Shown here piece after piece: positions 36,426 through 45,336 of a stretch of DNA of 64,000 nt. A model generated the notes under the pieces. It searched no databases, was not told the origin of the DNA, and saw only the letters and a program-made list of their open reading frames with translations. Position 1 is the first letter of the stretch, and the number at the start of each line of letters is the position of its first letter. The position numbers and the translations under genes are program-made. Source of the DNA: Neobacillus drentensis. GTDB lineage: Bacteria > Bacillota > Bacilli > Bacillales > Cytobacillaceae. The stretch lies in NCBI RefSeq assembly GCF_021560175.1, contig NZ_CP091110.1:3536501-3600500 (forward strand), in the 5' to 3' direction.

Positions 36426-37687
36426 GATTTGACTCCTAGTTTACTATTCAACTTTTCCTTATCGAAACCGGCAATTTGCTTATATCTATTAGAAACTTCT
36501 TTTAATTCCTCGTAAGAAACCACATCTTCTAGATGGATAAAACCATTAGGGGCTCGCTCTTCTACTATTTGCATAACAACTTCTGGACCATTCTTACGAT
36601 TTGACCTAACAATGTTTGCTGTTGGTTCTAACCTAGCCTCTTCGTACATCCTCAATGATAGTAAAGCTTCATGATGTTCCATAATTGCTTCTCCCAAAGC
36701 ATCAGCGTCAAGTATCGCTTGTGAAGCACCATTGGAGCCAATTGGATACATGGGATGTGCAGCATCCCCTAATAAAGTGACGCGCCCAAAAGTCCATTGC
36801 GGCAGGGGATCGCGGTCCACCATCGGGAACTCATAAACGGCATCTGTTTCATCTATCAACTTGGGCACATTCAGCCAGTCAAAATCCCATGATGCAAAGG
36901 CAGGTGCAAAGATCTCCTTATCAATTTTTCGATTCCAATCTGCCCTTGAAGGCATTTCATCACCAACCGCTAGTTCCGCAATCCAGTTAACAAGCGAACT
37001 TCCTTTTGCTGCGGTGTCGGGGCAAACGGGATAAGCGACAAATTTTTGATCCTGGTAGCCTGCCATAATCATGGATCTTCCTGTTAAAAAAGGTGAAGAC
37101 TCTGTAATACCACGCCATAAAATTCGACCACTAAATTTAGGTAGGCCTTCATCCGGATAATAGAATTTCCTTACAACGGAATGGATCCCATCGGCTGCAA
37201 TCATGATGTCAGCATAGTAAGACCCAAGACTCTCGCCCGTTTTTCGGTTTTCAAACTGCGCTGTCACTATGTCGCCAAAGGTTTGAAAAGATTTTAAATG
37301 ATGTCCTGTAAACACCGCTGCCTCCCCAAGTTCCTTTTTAACTGCTTCCAACAACAACATTTGCAGTTTTCCACGGTGGGTGGAGTATTGCGGCCAGTGG
37401 TACCCCGCCTCAACACCTCGAGGCTCCCGCCATATATTTTGACCAAATTTGTTTACATAAAGGAGTTCGGCTGTAGGTAAGCCAATTTTTTCTAGTTCAC
37501 CCTCTAAACCTAGTTCGGTTAAAACTCTTACTGCATGTGGTAAGAGGTTAATCCCAACACCGAGAGCTTTAATTGTTTCTACACTTTCAAATACACGCAC
37601 TGATACGCCAACGCGGTGAAGTTTGAGGGCAGTCACAAGTCCGCCAATCCCGCCGCCAACCACAATGGCCGTTTTGATATTCGTCAT
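36422..37687 (-). CDS. FAD-dependent monooxygenase (salicylate hydroxylase-like)
   Basis: 421 residues of the class A flavoprotein hydroxylases: GGGIGGLVTALKLHRVGV (FAD), AADGIHSVVRK (DG motif) and LLGDAAHPMYPIGSNGASQAILD (GD motif). These enzymes hydroxylate phenolic substrates with NAD(P)H and O2. It is translationally coupled to the downstream Dabb gene. Substrate not readable; the set is closest to 2-polyprenyl-6-methoxyphenol hydroxylase/PhzS-like proteins. Confidence 0.87.
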   Translation of the reverse strand: MTNIKTAIVVGGGIGGLVTALKLHRVGVSVRVFESVETIKALGVGINLLPHAVRVLTELGLEGELEKIGLPTAELLYVNKFGQNIWREPRGVEAGYHWPQYSTHRGKLQMLLLEAVKKELGEAAVFTGHHLKSFQTFGDIVTAQFENRKTGESLGSYYADIMIAADGIHSVVRKFYYPDEGLPKFSGRILWRGITESSPFLTGRSMIMAGYQDQKFVAYPVCPDTAAKGSSLVNWIAELAVGDEMPSRADWNRKIDKEIFAPAFASWDFDWLNVPKLIDETDAVYEFPMVDRDPLPQWTFGRVTLLGDAAHPMYPIGSNGASQAILDADALGEAIMEHHEALLSLRMYEEARLEPTANIVRSNRKNGPEVVMQIVEERAPNGFIHLEDVVSYEELKEVSNRYKQIAGFDKEKLNSKLGVKS

Positions 37688-37963
37688 CTAACTCTCCCCT
37701 TATTTATCATAACTTGCTGATTATTCTTAATTATTACACAAACCGAAAATATATCAATATTTTATTTTCTATGTAAGGTTCGGTTGTTGTTTAGCTTATT
37801 TGGGCAGGGTCCGTAGATTCCACCTTCCCTTGTCCGAGTCCTCGTCCCAATCAAATGGCCCCGATCTCAAATGCTTCAATCGTTCAAAACCCCTCGATAT
37901 TTCTCTTAAAAATAAAAATAGGAGAAAATCCAAACCGGATTCCCCCCCCACTCTATGTATCTC

Positions 37964-38548
37964 TTAATTAATGGAATTTGTTTTCTTATTTGAAATTGAT
38001 GCCTTAGTTGAAGCCCTATTTAAAAGGATACTAGCTGCAATAAATCCAAGAACAACCGCTATCACGATCGCAACAAGCGAACCCATGATCGATAGCTTCA
38101 CAGTCATTAAAAAAACAATCGCTAACGCAAGCATTGTCATAATCAAGACTGAATTCCATAGCACCCGGTCTCTTGCCTTTTCCAATAAAACAGCTGATGG
38201 CACTGCATTCTTTTCTGCATTTGCCGCATTTAAGATCGCTTTTAATCGCCGTAAATTAATAATTGGTCCCATAAATGTCATAACAATCAACAAAGCCAGT
38301 GAAAGTTCAATCCAAGGGTTCCCCCATCCCCACCGAGTAAAAACAAGATATAACCCAGGTACTAAAATCAAAATAACACTGAAAGGCAGCAACCCATCCA
38401 GTTTAACTGCCAACGCAGCCCAATTTCTCAATGTTTCTGTAGTTTTCGAATTCAGCATGGAAATCATCGCTAATAACGTAATTCCTACTGCAACAAACAT
38501 AATCACAGCGCCTATGATGTGTAAAAATAATACAATACTATAAAGCAC
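37964..38548 (-). CDS. DUF2269-like integral membrane protein
   Basis: 194 residues with five membrane segments (LYSIVLFLHIIGAVIMFVAVG at the N-terminus, containing the LHIIGA His typical of DUF2269). Function unknown. A plus-strand mirror frame of similar length covers it, but the minus strand has the ATG, ribosome site and family pattern. Followed by a short AATCC/GGATT hairpin near 37925. Confidence 0.7.
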   Translation of the reverse strand: MLYSIVLFLHIIGAVIMFVAVGITLLAMISMLNSKTTETLRNWAALAVKLDGLLPFSVILILVPGLYLVFTRWGWGNPWIELSLALLIVMTFMGPIINLRRLKAILNAANAEKNAVPSAVLLEKARDRVLWNSVLIMTMLALAIVFLMTVKLSIMGSLVAIVIAVVLGFIAASILLNRASTKASISNKKTNSIN

Positions 38549-38781
38549 TTCCTATACCCCCTTAATTTTCCTTACCAATTATATATATTTTTTCATAGGG
38601 CGAAATTCCTTCATTTAAAATATTTTTATATTTCCAACAGTAACTATGAGTATATTGTCCCAGTTTTTTAGTAAAAGCACAATATTTAGGCTTCCTAATT
38701 AATGTTCACAAAACGTTCACTTATGAAGAGGTTACCACTATCGCTATAATACAAAAGATAAAAGGAAGGGAAGATTGAGAA

Positions 38782-39267
38782 ATGCCTACAACTAAGAAAG
38801 AAAGTATTTTATTTGGAACAATGATGTGTTTTGGAATGGTTTTATTTATGTCGGTTTATAATTTATTTCTAAATGGATTGATTGGTGAACTGTCGGTAGG
38901 AGAAATGTTGATCGAAGGGGCCATTGGATTTATGATTGCATTGCTTTTGGATCTATTTCTCGTTGGTCCAGCGGCAAAAAAAGTAGCATTTATGCTTCCT
39001 TATGACAAATCTAAAAAGGTTTATGTCATTTTAGCGATATCTTTTTGTATGGTAGTAGGAATGGTACTGTTTATGTCTTTATACGGACTCGGAACTGCCT
39101 TCCTTACTAACGGAGGAATGACAGGATCCATGATTACTAGCTACTTCTCCATTGTCATTAAGAACTTTATCGTTGCTTTTCCACTGCAACTATTAATTAT
39201 GGGACCAATTGTTCGTTTTTTATTTGTTAAGATTGTTAAAGCAAAGAATTCCATGAGTGTTGCATAA
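38782..39267 (+). CDS. DUF2798 family membrane protein, internally duplicated
   Basis: 161 residues with four membrane segments in two repeats: FGMVLFMSVYNLFLNG (residues 17-32) and VGMVLFMSLYGLGTAFL (about 94-110), each followed by a segment ending in a GP motif (LVGPAAKK, IMGPIVRF). Typical of DUF2798. Function unknown. Closed by a terminator at 39278. Confidence 0.8.
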   Translation: MPTTKKESILFGTMMCFGMVLFMSVYNLFLNGLIGELSVGEMLIEGAIGFMIALLLDLFLVGPAAKKVAFMLPYDKSKKVYVILAISFCMVVGMVLFMSLYGLGTAFLTNGGMTGSMITSYFSIVIKNFIVAFPLQLLIMGPIVRFLFVKIVKAKNSMSVA

Positions 39268-39277
39268 ATATCAAAAG

Positions 39278-39304
39278 AATAAAGCTGCCTTTGGCGGCTT
39301 TATT
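39278..39304. terminator. Bidirectional terminator
   Basis: AATAAAGCTGCC and GGCGGCTTTATT pair around TTT with one wobble; shared with the converging MATE gene. Confidence 0.8.
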
Positions 39305-39337
39305 CGTTGATACTCTACCTATAATTCTGGATGATCG

Positions 39338-40732
39338 TCACACCAGCTTATGGGCATACCATTTCTTTCCTTTAAATCGCCAAATAAAGATCAATGTCCG
39401 CATTCCCCACTCGATATTCATCGCTACCCAAACACCAATAATGCCAAATCCAAACGTAATTCCCAATAGATATCCTAGGATGACCCGCAAAAGCCACATC
39501 GAGAGCAAGGAGGCAATTGAGGTAAAGTTGGAATCCCCTGCTGCCCTTAAGGCCGATGGCATAATAAAGCTTGCTGGCCATAACAATGGATGACCTACAG
39601 CCGAAATTAAAATCATCATAAAAATTGTTGGGATAATTTCAACCGGCGGGCTGAACAGTTTAATTAGGATCGGAAACAAAGGGATCAACACGGCGTCAGC
39701 CACAACAAATAGGATCGTGCCTAGTCCCATCATGGAAACAATAAATTTCCTTGCATCTTGGACGTTCCTTCTTCCGATACATTGTCCTACTACTGTCACA
39801 ATTGCAATACTTAATGAATTGGGTCCAATTTGAAATAGCAGGGCAATCGAGTTTCCAATCGCGTAGGACGTCAATGCAAGTGTTCCTAATTGGACTATAA
39901 ATGTTTGTGTTAACAGCTTTCCGCCATTGAAGAATAACTGTTCTGCCGCAAACGGAAGCCCAATAAACATGACTTTCTTTAAAATAGAAATATCAATATG
40001 TAACGCATTGGTCAACTTATAGCGGATGGTTTCATTGTACTTAATAATATAAATTATAGCCGCAACCACACCTAGTAGTCTTGCAAAAATGGTGGAAATG
40101 ACAAGCCCTTCCACCCCCATATCATAAACGGTAATCAGTAAAACATTGAGAATGGTATTAGTTAAATTCATTAATAAGGATAAATTCAAGCATGGTTTGG
40201 TCTCACCGACACCTCTTAATGCCCCCGTTACGGCTTGAAATATGGCGATGAGCGGATAAGAAAGACAGCTGCCAATTAGATAAATTCTGGCGTTTTGAAA
40301 CACTTCCGCTTCCGCCTTACCGAATAAAAGGTTTAAGGTTGGCGTGTGGAAGGTGATAACCAATGCACTAAGGACTACAGAAAATAAGGTTACCGCTGAT
40401 ATCGCTTGCGTGGCAGTTTTGGACACCATCTCTGAATTGCCGCTGCCTTTATATTGCGCCACCATGACCGTACCACCCGTTGCTACCGCAATAAAAACGT
40501 TAACTAAGAATATGTTCAATGAATCTACCATACTTACTGCACTTACAGCTGCAACCCCAGCGGAGCTAACCATGGCGGTATTTAAAAGACTCATAATAAT
40601 CAAGAAAGCTTGATCGACAAAAATGGGCGTGATAATCCCAAATAATTTCTTATAATCAATGGATTCACCAGTAAAATACTTATCTAACAAGAAGACGGTT
40701 CTAGGTTTTATTTTCACTGCAAGTTTGTTCAT
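39338..40732 (-). CDS. MATE-family efflux transporter
   Basis: 464 residues with twelve membrane segments and the MATE pattern: FVDQAFLIIMSLLNTAMVSSAG in segment 1, NVFIAVATGGTVMVAQYKGSGN, TGALRGVGETKP after segment 6 and PSALRAAGDSNFTS in the second half. A cation- or proton-driven drug/metabolite exporter. Stand-alone gene divergent from yuiD; substrate unknown. Confidence 0.92.
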   Translation of the reverse strand: MNKLAVKIKPRTVFLLDKYFTGESIDYKKLFGIITPIFVDQAFLIIMSLLNTAMVSSAGVAAVSAVSMVDSLNIFLVNVFIAVATGGTVMVAQYKGSGNSEMVSKTATQAISAVTLFSVVLSALVITFHTPTLNLLFGKAEAEVFQNARIYLIGSCLSYPLIAIFQAVTGALRGVGETKPCLNLSLLMNLTNTILNVLLITVYDMGVEGLVISTIFARLLGVVAAIIYIIKYNETIRYKLTNALHIDISILKKVMFIGLPFAAEQLFFNGGKLLTQTFIVQLGTLALTSYAIGNSIALLFQIGPNSLSIAIVTVVGQCIGRRNVQDARKFIVSMMGLGTILFVVADAVLIPLFPILIKLFSPPVEIIPTIFMMILISAVGHPLLWPASFIMPSALRAAGDSNFTSIASLLSMWLLRVILGYLLGITFGFGIIGVWVAMNIEWGMRTLIFIWRFKGKKWYAHKLV

Positions 40733-41057
40733 ACCGCTACACTTCTTTTCAATTTGTTATGAATTTAATAATAATTGTCAAATTAACATGGACTATTATA
40801 GCACTATTTTTGGATGTTAAAAGGAATTTTTTTGCAATAAAAACTTTTTGTACTGTGATTACCAACAGAAAAGTAATGCCCTTACCTAAAGATTAATCTT
40901 ATGGGATTAATTTTGTGAATCTTACCATTTTTTATTTAAAATAGTCTATATTAATTAAATGAAGGGTAAATAAAAACAACTGGGATTACTGCCTCTACTC
41001 TTACTGGAGTTTTAGAGGTGATGATAAAATTTTATTGAAGGATAAGGAGGATTATGT
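40733..41057. other. Divergent promoter region
   Basis: About 325 nt of AT-rich DNA between MATE and the YuiD-like gene. AAGATTAATCTT and GATTAATT...AATCTT repeats occur near 40890-40925 but no operator family was recognised, and no small gene was seen. Confidence 0.4.
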
Positions 41058-41528
41058 ATGTTTTTATCCTGTCCCATTCTGGCTGCCCTTTTGGGGATGC
41101 TGATTGCGCAATTTGTAAAAATCCCAATACATTTTATCTCAACAAGGGAACTAAAATGGAATTTGATGTTCAGCACCGGCGGAATGCCTAGTTCGCATAC
41201 ATCGACCATTATCTCCTTAACGACAGCGATTGGATTGATGTCTGGATTCAAATCAAATGAATTTGCCATTTGTGTGGTCGTTTCGGCAATTGTTATGCAT
41301 GATGCGACAGGCGTTCGCAGACATGCGGGATATCATGCCGCAATCTTAAATGCTTTATTAATTGATTTCAATTCATTAATTGAAACATTAAAGAACCCGA
41401 AAATAAAGAAACCCGAGTCTCGCGAGAAACTAAAAGAATTATTAGGTCACCAGCCCATTGAAGTTTTTGGCGGGGCGATCACTGGGATTATTATTGGTTT
41501 GGCTACATATTATCTTTATCCGTTCTAA
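41058..41528 (+). CDS. yuiD: Divergent PAP2-family membrane protein (YuiD-like)
   Basis: 156 residues. The motif GGMPSSHTSTI and VMHDATGVRRHAGYHA define the DUF212/divergent PAP2 family, probably an acid phosphatase-like lipid enzyme in the membrane. Start ATG 41058 with AAGGAGG 7 nt upstream. The C-terminal TM ends in the arm of a long hairpin at 41527. Confidence 0.9.
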   Translation: MFLSCPILAALLGMLIAQFVKIPIHFISTRELKWNLMFSTGGMPSSHTSTIISLTTAIGLMSGFKSNEFAICVVVSAIVMHDATGVRRHAGYHAAILNALLIDFNSLIETLKNPKIKKPESREKLKELLGHQPIEVFGGAITGIIIGLATYYLYPF

Positions 41529-41571
41529 CCTAAACAATCCACCCAATGATCATGGGTGGATTGTTTAGGTT
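41527..41571. terminator. Long convergent hairpin
   Basis: AACCTAAACAATCCACCC (41527-41544) pairs perfectly with GGGTGGATTGTTTAGGTT (41554-41571): 18 bp with a 9-nt loop. It overlaps the yuiD-like stop. Lacking a long T-run, it may terminate both converging genes mainly by stem strength. Confidence 0.75.
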
Positions 41572-41587
41572 AATCATTCAAGCAGTC

Positions 41588-42583
41588 TTAGGCAAATCGA
41601 TAATAAATCAATAAGAATGTAGCTAATACGAAAATGAAATTCAGGAATACAAAGATAAATTGATCCAGTTTCGTTTTGTGCATTTTAATGGGCGGGTTGT
41701 AGAAGGATACACCTTCAATGATAAAGATTACTAACACGATATGAATCATGAAATGCCCAATTACTTCAGTCATGCCAAATAACATAGTTGTTGAGATAAA
41801 AATACCCGTTACAACAAATCCAAGCACTCTGTTTAAAATACCGACTACTAATAAATATCCAACGACAAATTCAATAAACGCGGCCATGACCACAAATAAA
41901 TCTGGTGCAAAACCAAATGTAGGGACATGGTGGTGGGCAACAATATCTAAGGCCATATCCGGATAAACCCATTTTTCCACAGCTACCCAGCTAAGTGACA
42001 ATCCAGTTCCTAAATATAAAAACGGGAAGCCTACTTTTTCCAGCTTTGTATTTCCTACCAATAAGACCCCAACAATGGCAACATAGAAGCCGTAGTCTAA
42101 CATGTGGAACACGCCATGTTGAATCGTTTCATAAATAAATAATCCTAGTAATATAGTTGCACCAAGTTTAGTGGAGATATGGTGCGGGATTAATAAAAAT
42201 CCAATCGTCATCCATGTTAAAACAACAGCCACAGTGTTATGAATATGAAACTCAGGCGCAAATAATGTTCCGTTGACCATCTGGATGATCAGCGCAATCG
42301 CTGTTCCATATTTTAGTATATAACGAGAATACTTTCTTAAACTAGATAAACGGTCTTCCCATTTAATCATGGGTCCCCATTCAGCCATTTTCGGTATAAT
42401 TAAAGTCAATGAAGCTAACACCACCGCTGCTAATAGTGCAAAAAATAAGAATGCCGGTGATACTATATGTTCAATTGACTCCTTATGCGGCGCAACAGTA
42501 GTGAACCATTTCACATGTGCTTCGGCAAAATATGGCGTCATAATTAAGCCCATCATTACGACAATCTGAAATATCTTTTTCAT
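41588..42583 (-). CDS. DoxX-like multi-pass membrane protein
   Basis: 331 residues. A signal-like first segment (MKKIFQIVVMMGLIMTPYFA, cleavage near AEA-HVKW) and about nine further membrane segments. The C-terminal half resembles DoxX (FVVMAAFIEFVVGYLLVVG and GHFMIHIVLVIFIIEG). Histidine-rich loops (HIHNTVAV, IPHHIST, VAHHHVPTFGF) suggest metal or heme/quinone contact. ATG 42583 is chosen because GGGGG lies upstream; the frame runs 10 codons further. Function unknown. Confidence 0.65.
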   Translation of the reverse strand: MKKIFQIVVMMGLIMTPYFAEAHVKWFTTVAPHKESIEHIVSPAFLFFALLAAVVLASLTLIIPKMAEWGPMIKWEDRLSSLRKYSRYILKYGTAIALIIQMVNGTLFAPEFHIHNTVAVVLTWMTIGFLLIPHHISTKLGATILLGLFIYETIQHGVFHMLDYGFYVAIVGVLLVGNTKLEKVGFPFLYLGTGLSLSWVAVEKWVYPDMALDIVAHHHVPTFGFAPDLFVVMAAFIEFVVGYLLVVGILNRVLGFVVTGIFISTTMLFGMTEVIGHFMIHIVLVIFIIEGVSFYNPPIKMHKTKLDQFIFVFLNFIFVLATFLLIYYRFA

Positions 42584-42851
42584 AATAAAAAACCCCCTAG
42601 ATAACATAAACAATATGAATATAGTGTTAATATACTTGATAAAGGAGTCCTTTTACCGGACTATTCGTGAACATTTTGTGAATCATTTCACATTCATTGA
42701 TATAATATTCCCATAGACAATTACGATTTCTACTTAAGTGGATGGTCTAATTTTGTGTAAATTGGATGGTTAATTTTCCATCCAGTTACGTTATGATTAA
42801 ATTATTAAAATTTGAGCACAATTAAATCTTTATCAGTTTACGAGGTGTATT

Positions 42852-43043
42852 ATGAATATAATGTTTGGTTTAGTTACGTTGATTTTAATTATTGCAGTTA
42901 TAGCAACACTGCTGTTAACTGGGAAGTCTGACGAAAATTACAGTAGTTCAACAAAAAGAAACACCATAAATTTATCTTTAATCTATATTGTCATTATTTT
43001 TCTAGCCATAATTTCCTTAGGGATTTACATTTGGTTAACCTAA
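42852..43043 (+). CDS. Small two-segment membrane protein
   Basis: 63 residues with membrane segments at about 4-23 and 42-61, joined by a polar loop (GKSDENYSSSTKRNTINLS). Start ATG 42852 behind GAGGTG. Resembles small Bacillus membrane proteins that databases label as possible bacillithiol-synthesis contributors, but I cannot confirm that link. It precedes the YfmQ-like gene by 42 nt and may share its transcript. Confidence 0.65.
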   Translation: MNIMFGLVTLILIIAVIATLLLTGKSDENYSSSTKRNTINLSLIYIVIIFLAIISLGIYIWLT

Positions 43044-43085
43044 TATATAACCAATATAGTAAGATGTTAAACGGAGATGATGAAT

Positions 43086-43511
43086 ATGATATGGACGATT
43101 ATTTCAATAATCCTTCTTAGTTTAGTTAAAATATTAGTTACCTGTCTTCCAACCGGTACTGTAAATTGGTTAATCAGGAAGTTTGAAACACACTCAAAAC
43201 TCAATGAAGAGAATATCTGCTTAACGATCGATGGAAAACCTCTTGAAGGTGACAACAAAACCAAAGTGATTAATGATTTTAACGAAGCAATCTTTTTAAA
43301 GAAACACTATATTTTCCCAGGAACAGAGGAATTATTTTTAAATCCTGATACCAGTGAGCCTCCACTTGTCATTGATACCAAAAGAGGCAAAAAAGAGATT
43401 AAGTTGTTTTTGTACCGATATCATGATCACATTGATGTAGTGAAACAGGACAAGAAGAAAATAATCGCCTATAGTCTTCTATCTGATAACCTTCAGAAAT
43501 TTTCATTTTAA
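43086..43511 (+). CDS. YfmQ-family protein
   Basis: 141 residues: an N-terminal membrane anchor (IWTIISIILLSLVKILVTCLP) then a soluble domain with FETHSKLNEENICLTIDGKP and FYPGTEELFLNP-like text (FPGTEELFLNPDTSEPP). The pattern fits B. subtilis YfmQ, of unknown role. Of three in-frame ATGs (43077, 43080, 43086) the last has GGAG at 9-nt spacing. Terminator at 43566. Confidence 0.7.
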   Translation: MIWTIISIILLSLVKILVTCLPTGTVNWLIRKFETHSKLNEENICLTIDGKPLEGDNKTKVINDFNEAIFLKKHYIFPGTEELFLNPDTSEPPLVIDTKRGKKEIKLFLYRYHDHIDVVKQDKKKIIAYSLLSDNLQKFSF

Positions 43512-43565
43512 TAAAACAACTAATTTCCAGTAGTCCTTTTCAGAAAAAGACCAATAATGCACGAT

Positions 43566-43594
43566 GGCTCAGTTCAAAAAACTGGGCCTTTTTT
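43566..43594 (+). terminator. Terminator of the YfmQ-like gene
   Basis: GGCTCAGTT and AACTGGGCC pair around CAAAA, followed by TTTTTT. Confidence 0.85.
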
Positions 43595-43705
43595 ATACCT
43601 CAATTTTTTTAGGACTTTTCTCGGATAAGTCCAATATGATATCAACTTCCTTGGTATGGTACACTAGGAGATACAAAGTATGAGCTAACATAAGAGGTGG
43701 CAAAA

Positions 43706-45088
43706 GTGAAAACAATTGTAGTAATCGGTGGCGGAATTACAGGATTAGCTGCCATGTATGAATTACAAAACTGGAAAAAGTCGAATAAAACAGATGTGAG
43801 GCTGGTTTTAGCAGAAGCGGGAGAGCAGCTTGGCGGGAAAATCAAAACCATAAACCAAAGTGGATATATTATGGAAACAGGAGCGGATTCCATTGTGGCA
43901 CGTAAAATGGAGACAATGACTCTGATTGAAGAACTTGGTTTAGAAAAAGAAGTTGTCTATAATGCGACAGGCCGTTCCTATATTTATACGGATGAAGAAT
44001 TGAAGCTCATTCCGGAGGATGCTGTTTTTGGCATTCCTGCAAGTATTGAATCGTTGGCTAACAGCACGCTCATTTCTGCAGAAGGAAAAGTGGCGGCACT
44101 TAAAGACTTTTATACAAAAAATGATACCTTTACTAAAAACGACTCGATCGGTTCCTTTCTTGAGTATTTCCTAGGTACCGAAATAGTGGAAAAACAGATA
44201 TCCCCTGTCCTTTCAGGTGTATACTCGGGAAATCTCAGTGACTTGACACTCGCATCTACCCTTCCGTATTTGATTGATTACAAGGGACAATATGGAAGCA
44301 TTATCAAAGGTCTCGAAGCTAATAAACAGAAATTTAAGGGCGGGGAAAGAAAATTTATTTCTTTTCAAAACGGCTTAAGTTCACTGATTGACGCGTTTGA
44401 AAAACAGCTTGAAGACGTGGAAGTTTTAAAAAAGACAAAAATCAATAAAATTGAAAAAGATCATTCCCTTTATCAAGTGCATCTTAACAATCAAGAAATC
44501 ATCGCAGCCGATTACGTTGTGTTAAGTATTCCAAATACAGCTGCTGAGGACTTAATTGATGATCCGGAACTAAAATCAGCGTATTCAAATTTCAAAAACA
44601 GTTCACTTATTAGTGTGTATGTTGGCTTTGACGTGCCTGACAGCACTCTTCCTGCCGACGGAACAGGGTTTATCACCGCAAATTCAGATGAATTGTCATG
44701 CAACGCCTGTACATGGACGAGCCGGAAATGGGAGCATACCTCAACATCCGGCAACCTGCTTGTCAGACTCTTTTATAAAAGCAGCCATCCTTCATTTGCT
44801 TCTTTAGAAAAAATGGATAAAAAAGAGCTGCTGGAAATTGCGCTCGATGATATTTATAAAAGTCTAAAGCTTCACGCCGAGCCTGTTGCAAGTGTTGTCA
44901 CCAAGTGGTCTGATCAGATGCCAAACTATTTAATTAGTCATCCTAAAAGTGTAGCGGCACTTGAAAGCAAACTGGCAGCCGACTACCCAGGAATTATCCT
45001 TGCCGGATGTTCCTATTATGGAGTGGGCATCCCCGATTGCATCCAAAACGGATTCGATTCAGCTAAGAAGATTATTAAAATGTTTTGA
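43706..45088 (+). CDS. hemY: Coproporphyrinogen III / protoporphyrinogen oxidase HemY (CgoX)
   Basis: 460-residue FAD oxidase of heme synthesis. The FAD motif VVIGGGITGLAAMYEL opens the protein, with LGGKIKTINQSGYIMETGADS and the C-terminal PGIILAGCSYYGVGIPDCIQNG. In Firmicutes this enzyme oxidises coproporphyrinogen III in the coproporphyrin-dependent route. GTG 43706 is taken as the start since AGAGGTGG lies 4-6 nt upstream; GTG 43697 falls in that site. It stands alone, away from hemE/hemH, so it may be an extra copy. Confidence 0.9.
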   Translation: MKTIVVIGGGITGLAAMYELQNWKKSNKTDVRLVLAEAGEQLGGKIKTINQSGYIMETGADSIVARKMETMTLIEELGLEKEVVYNATGRSYIYTDEELKLIPEDAVFGIPASIESLANSTLISAEGKVAALKDFYTKNDTFTKNDSIGSFLEYFLGTEIVEKQISPVLSGVYSGNLSDLTLASTLPYLIDYKGQYGSIIKGLEANKQKFKGGERKFISFQNGLSSLIDAFEKQLEDVEVLKKTKINKIEKDHSLYQVHLNNQEIIAADYVVLSIPNTAAEDLIDDPELKSAYSNFKNSSLISVYVGFDVPDSTLPADGTGFITANSDELSCNACTWTSRKWEHTSTSGNLLVRLFYKSSHPSFASLEKMDKKELLEIALDDIYKSLKLHAEPVASVVTKWSDQMPNYLISHPKSVAALESKLAADYPGIILAGCSYYGVGIPDCIQNGFDSAKKIIKMF

Positions 45089-45139
45089 TTTAAAAGGAGT
45101 CTGCCCAAACGGTGGATGATGAATAATTTTTGCACACTT

Positions 45140-45271
45140 TGTTGATTGGAGCGGAAGGCACGAAGACTCCTGCTGGAGTACGGGGCAGGGGAGACCCCGC
45201 AGGAGCGAAGCGACGAGGAGGCTCCCCGTACCGCCGGCGGAAAGCGAAGTGCCTGGAGTGGAAATCAACAG
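45140..45271. repeat. Bacillus palindromic intergenic repeat (MITE-like)
   Basis: About 130 bp bounded by TGTTGATT (45140-45147) and AATCAACA (45263-45270). Inside are TGGAGCGGAAGGCACGAAGA, GGGGAGACCCCGCAGGAGCG and GAAAGCGAAGTGCCTGGAGT. It folds on itself as a long imperfect hairpin. This is a familiar high-copy element in Bacillus genomes; it has no coding capacity. It sits between the converging hemY and MocR genes. Confidence 0.85.
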
Positions 45272-45285
45272 ACTAGTTTAATGTA

Positions 45286-45331
45286 TAAAAAAAGAAGGTG
45301 CCCCTAAAAATTTTACTTTTGGGACACCTAC
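45286..45331 (-). terminator. Terminator of the MocR gene
   Basis: On the minus strand GGTGTCCC pairs with GGGGCACC (one wobble) and is followed by TTCTTTTTTT. Confidence 0.8.
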
Positions 45332-45336
45332 CTTTC

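Noticed and set aside
37805..37850. Single diverged copy of the 52-bp repeat
   Set aside because: CAGGGTCCGTAGATTCC...CTTGTCCGAG shares spacing with the array units, but only a few short blocks match; too weak to annotate.
37971..38543. 190-codon plus-strand frame opposite the DUF2269-like gene
   Set aside because: Mirror of the minus-strand gene. The minus frame has hydrophobic segments in the family order; the plus frame lacks a ribosome site and family match.
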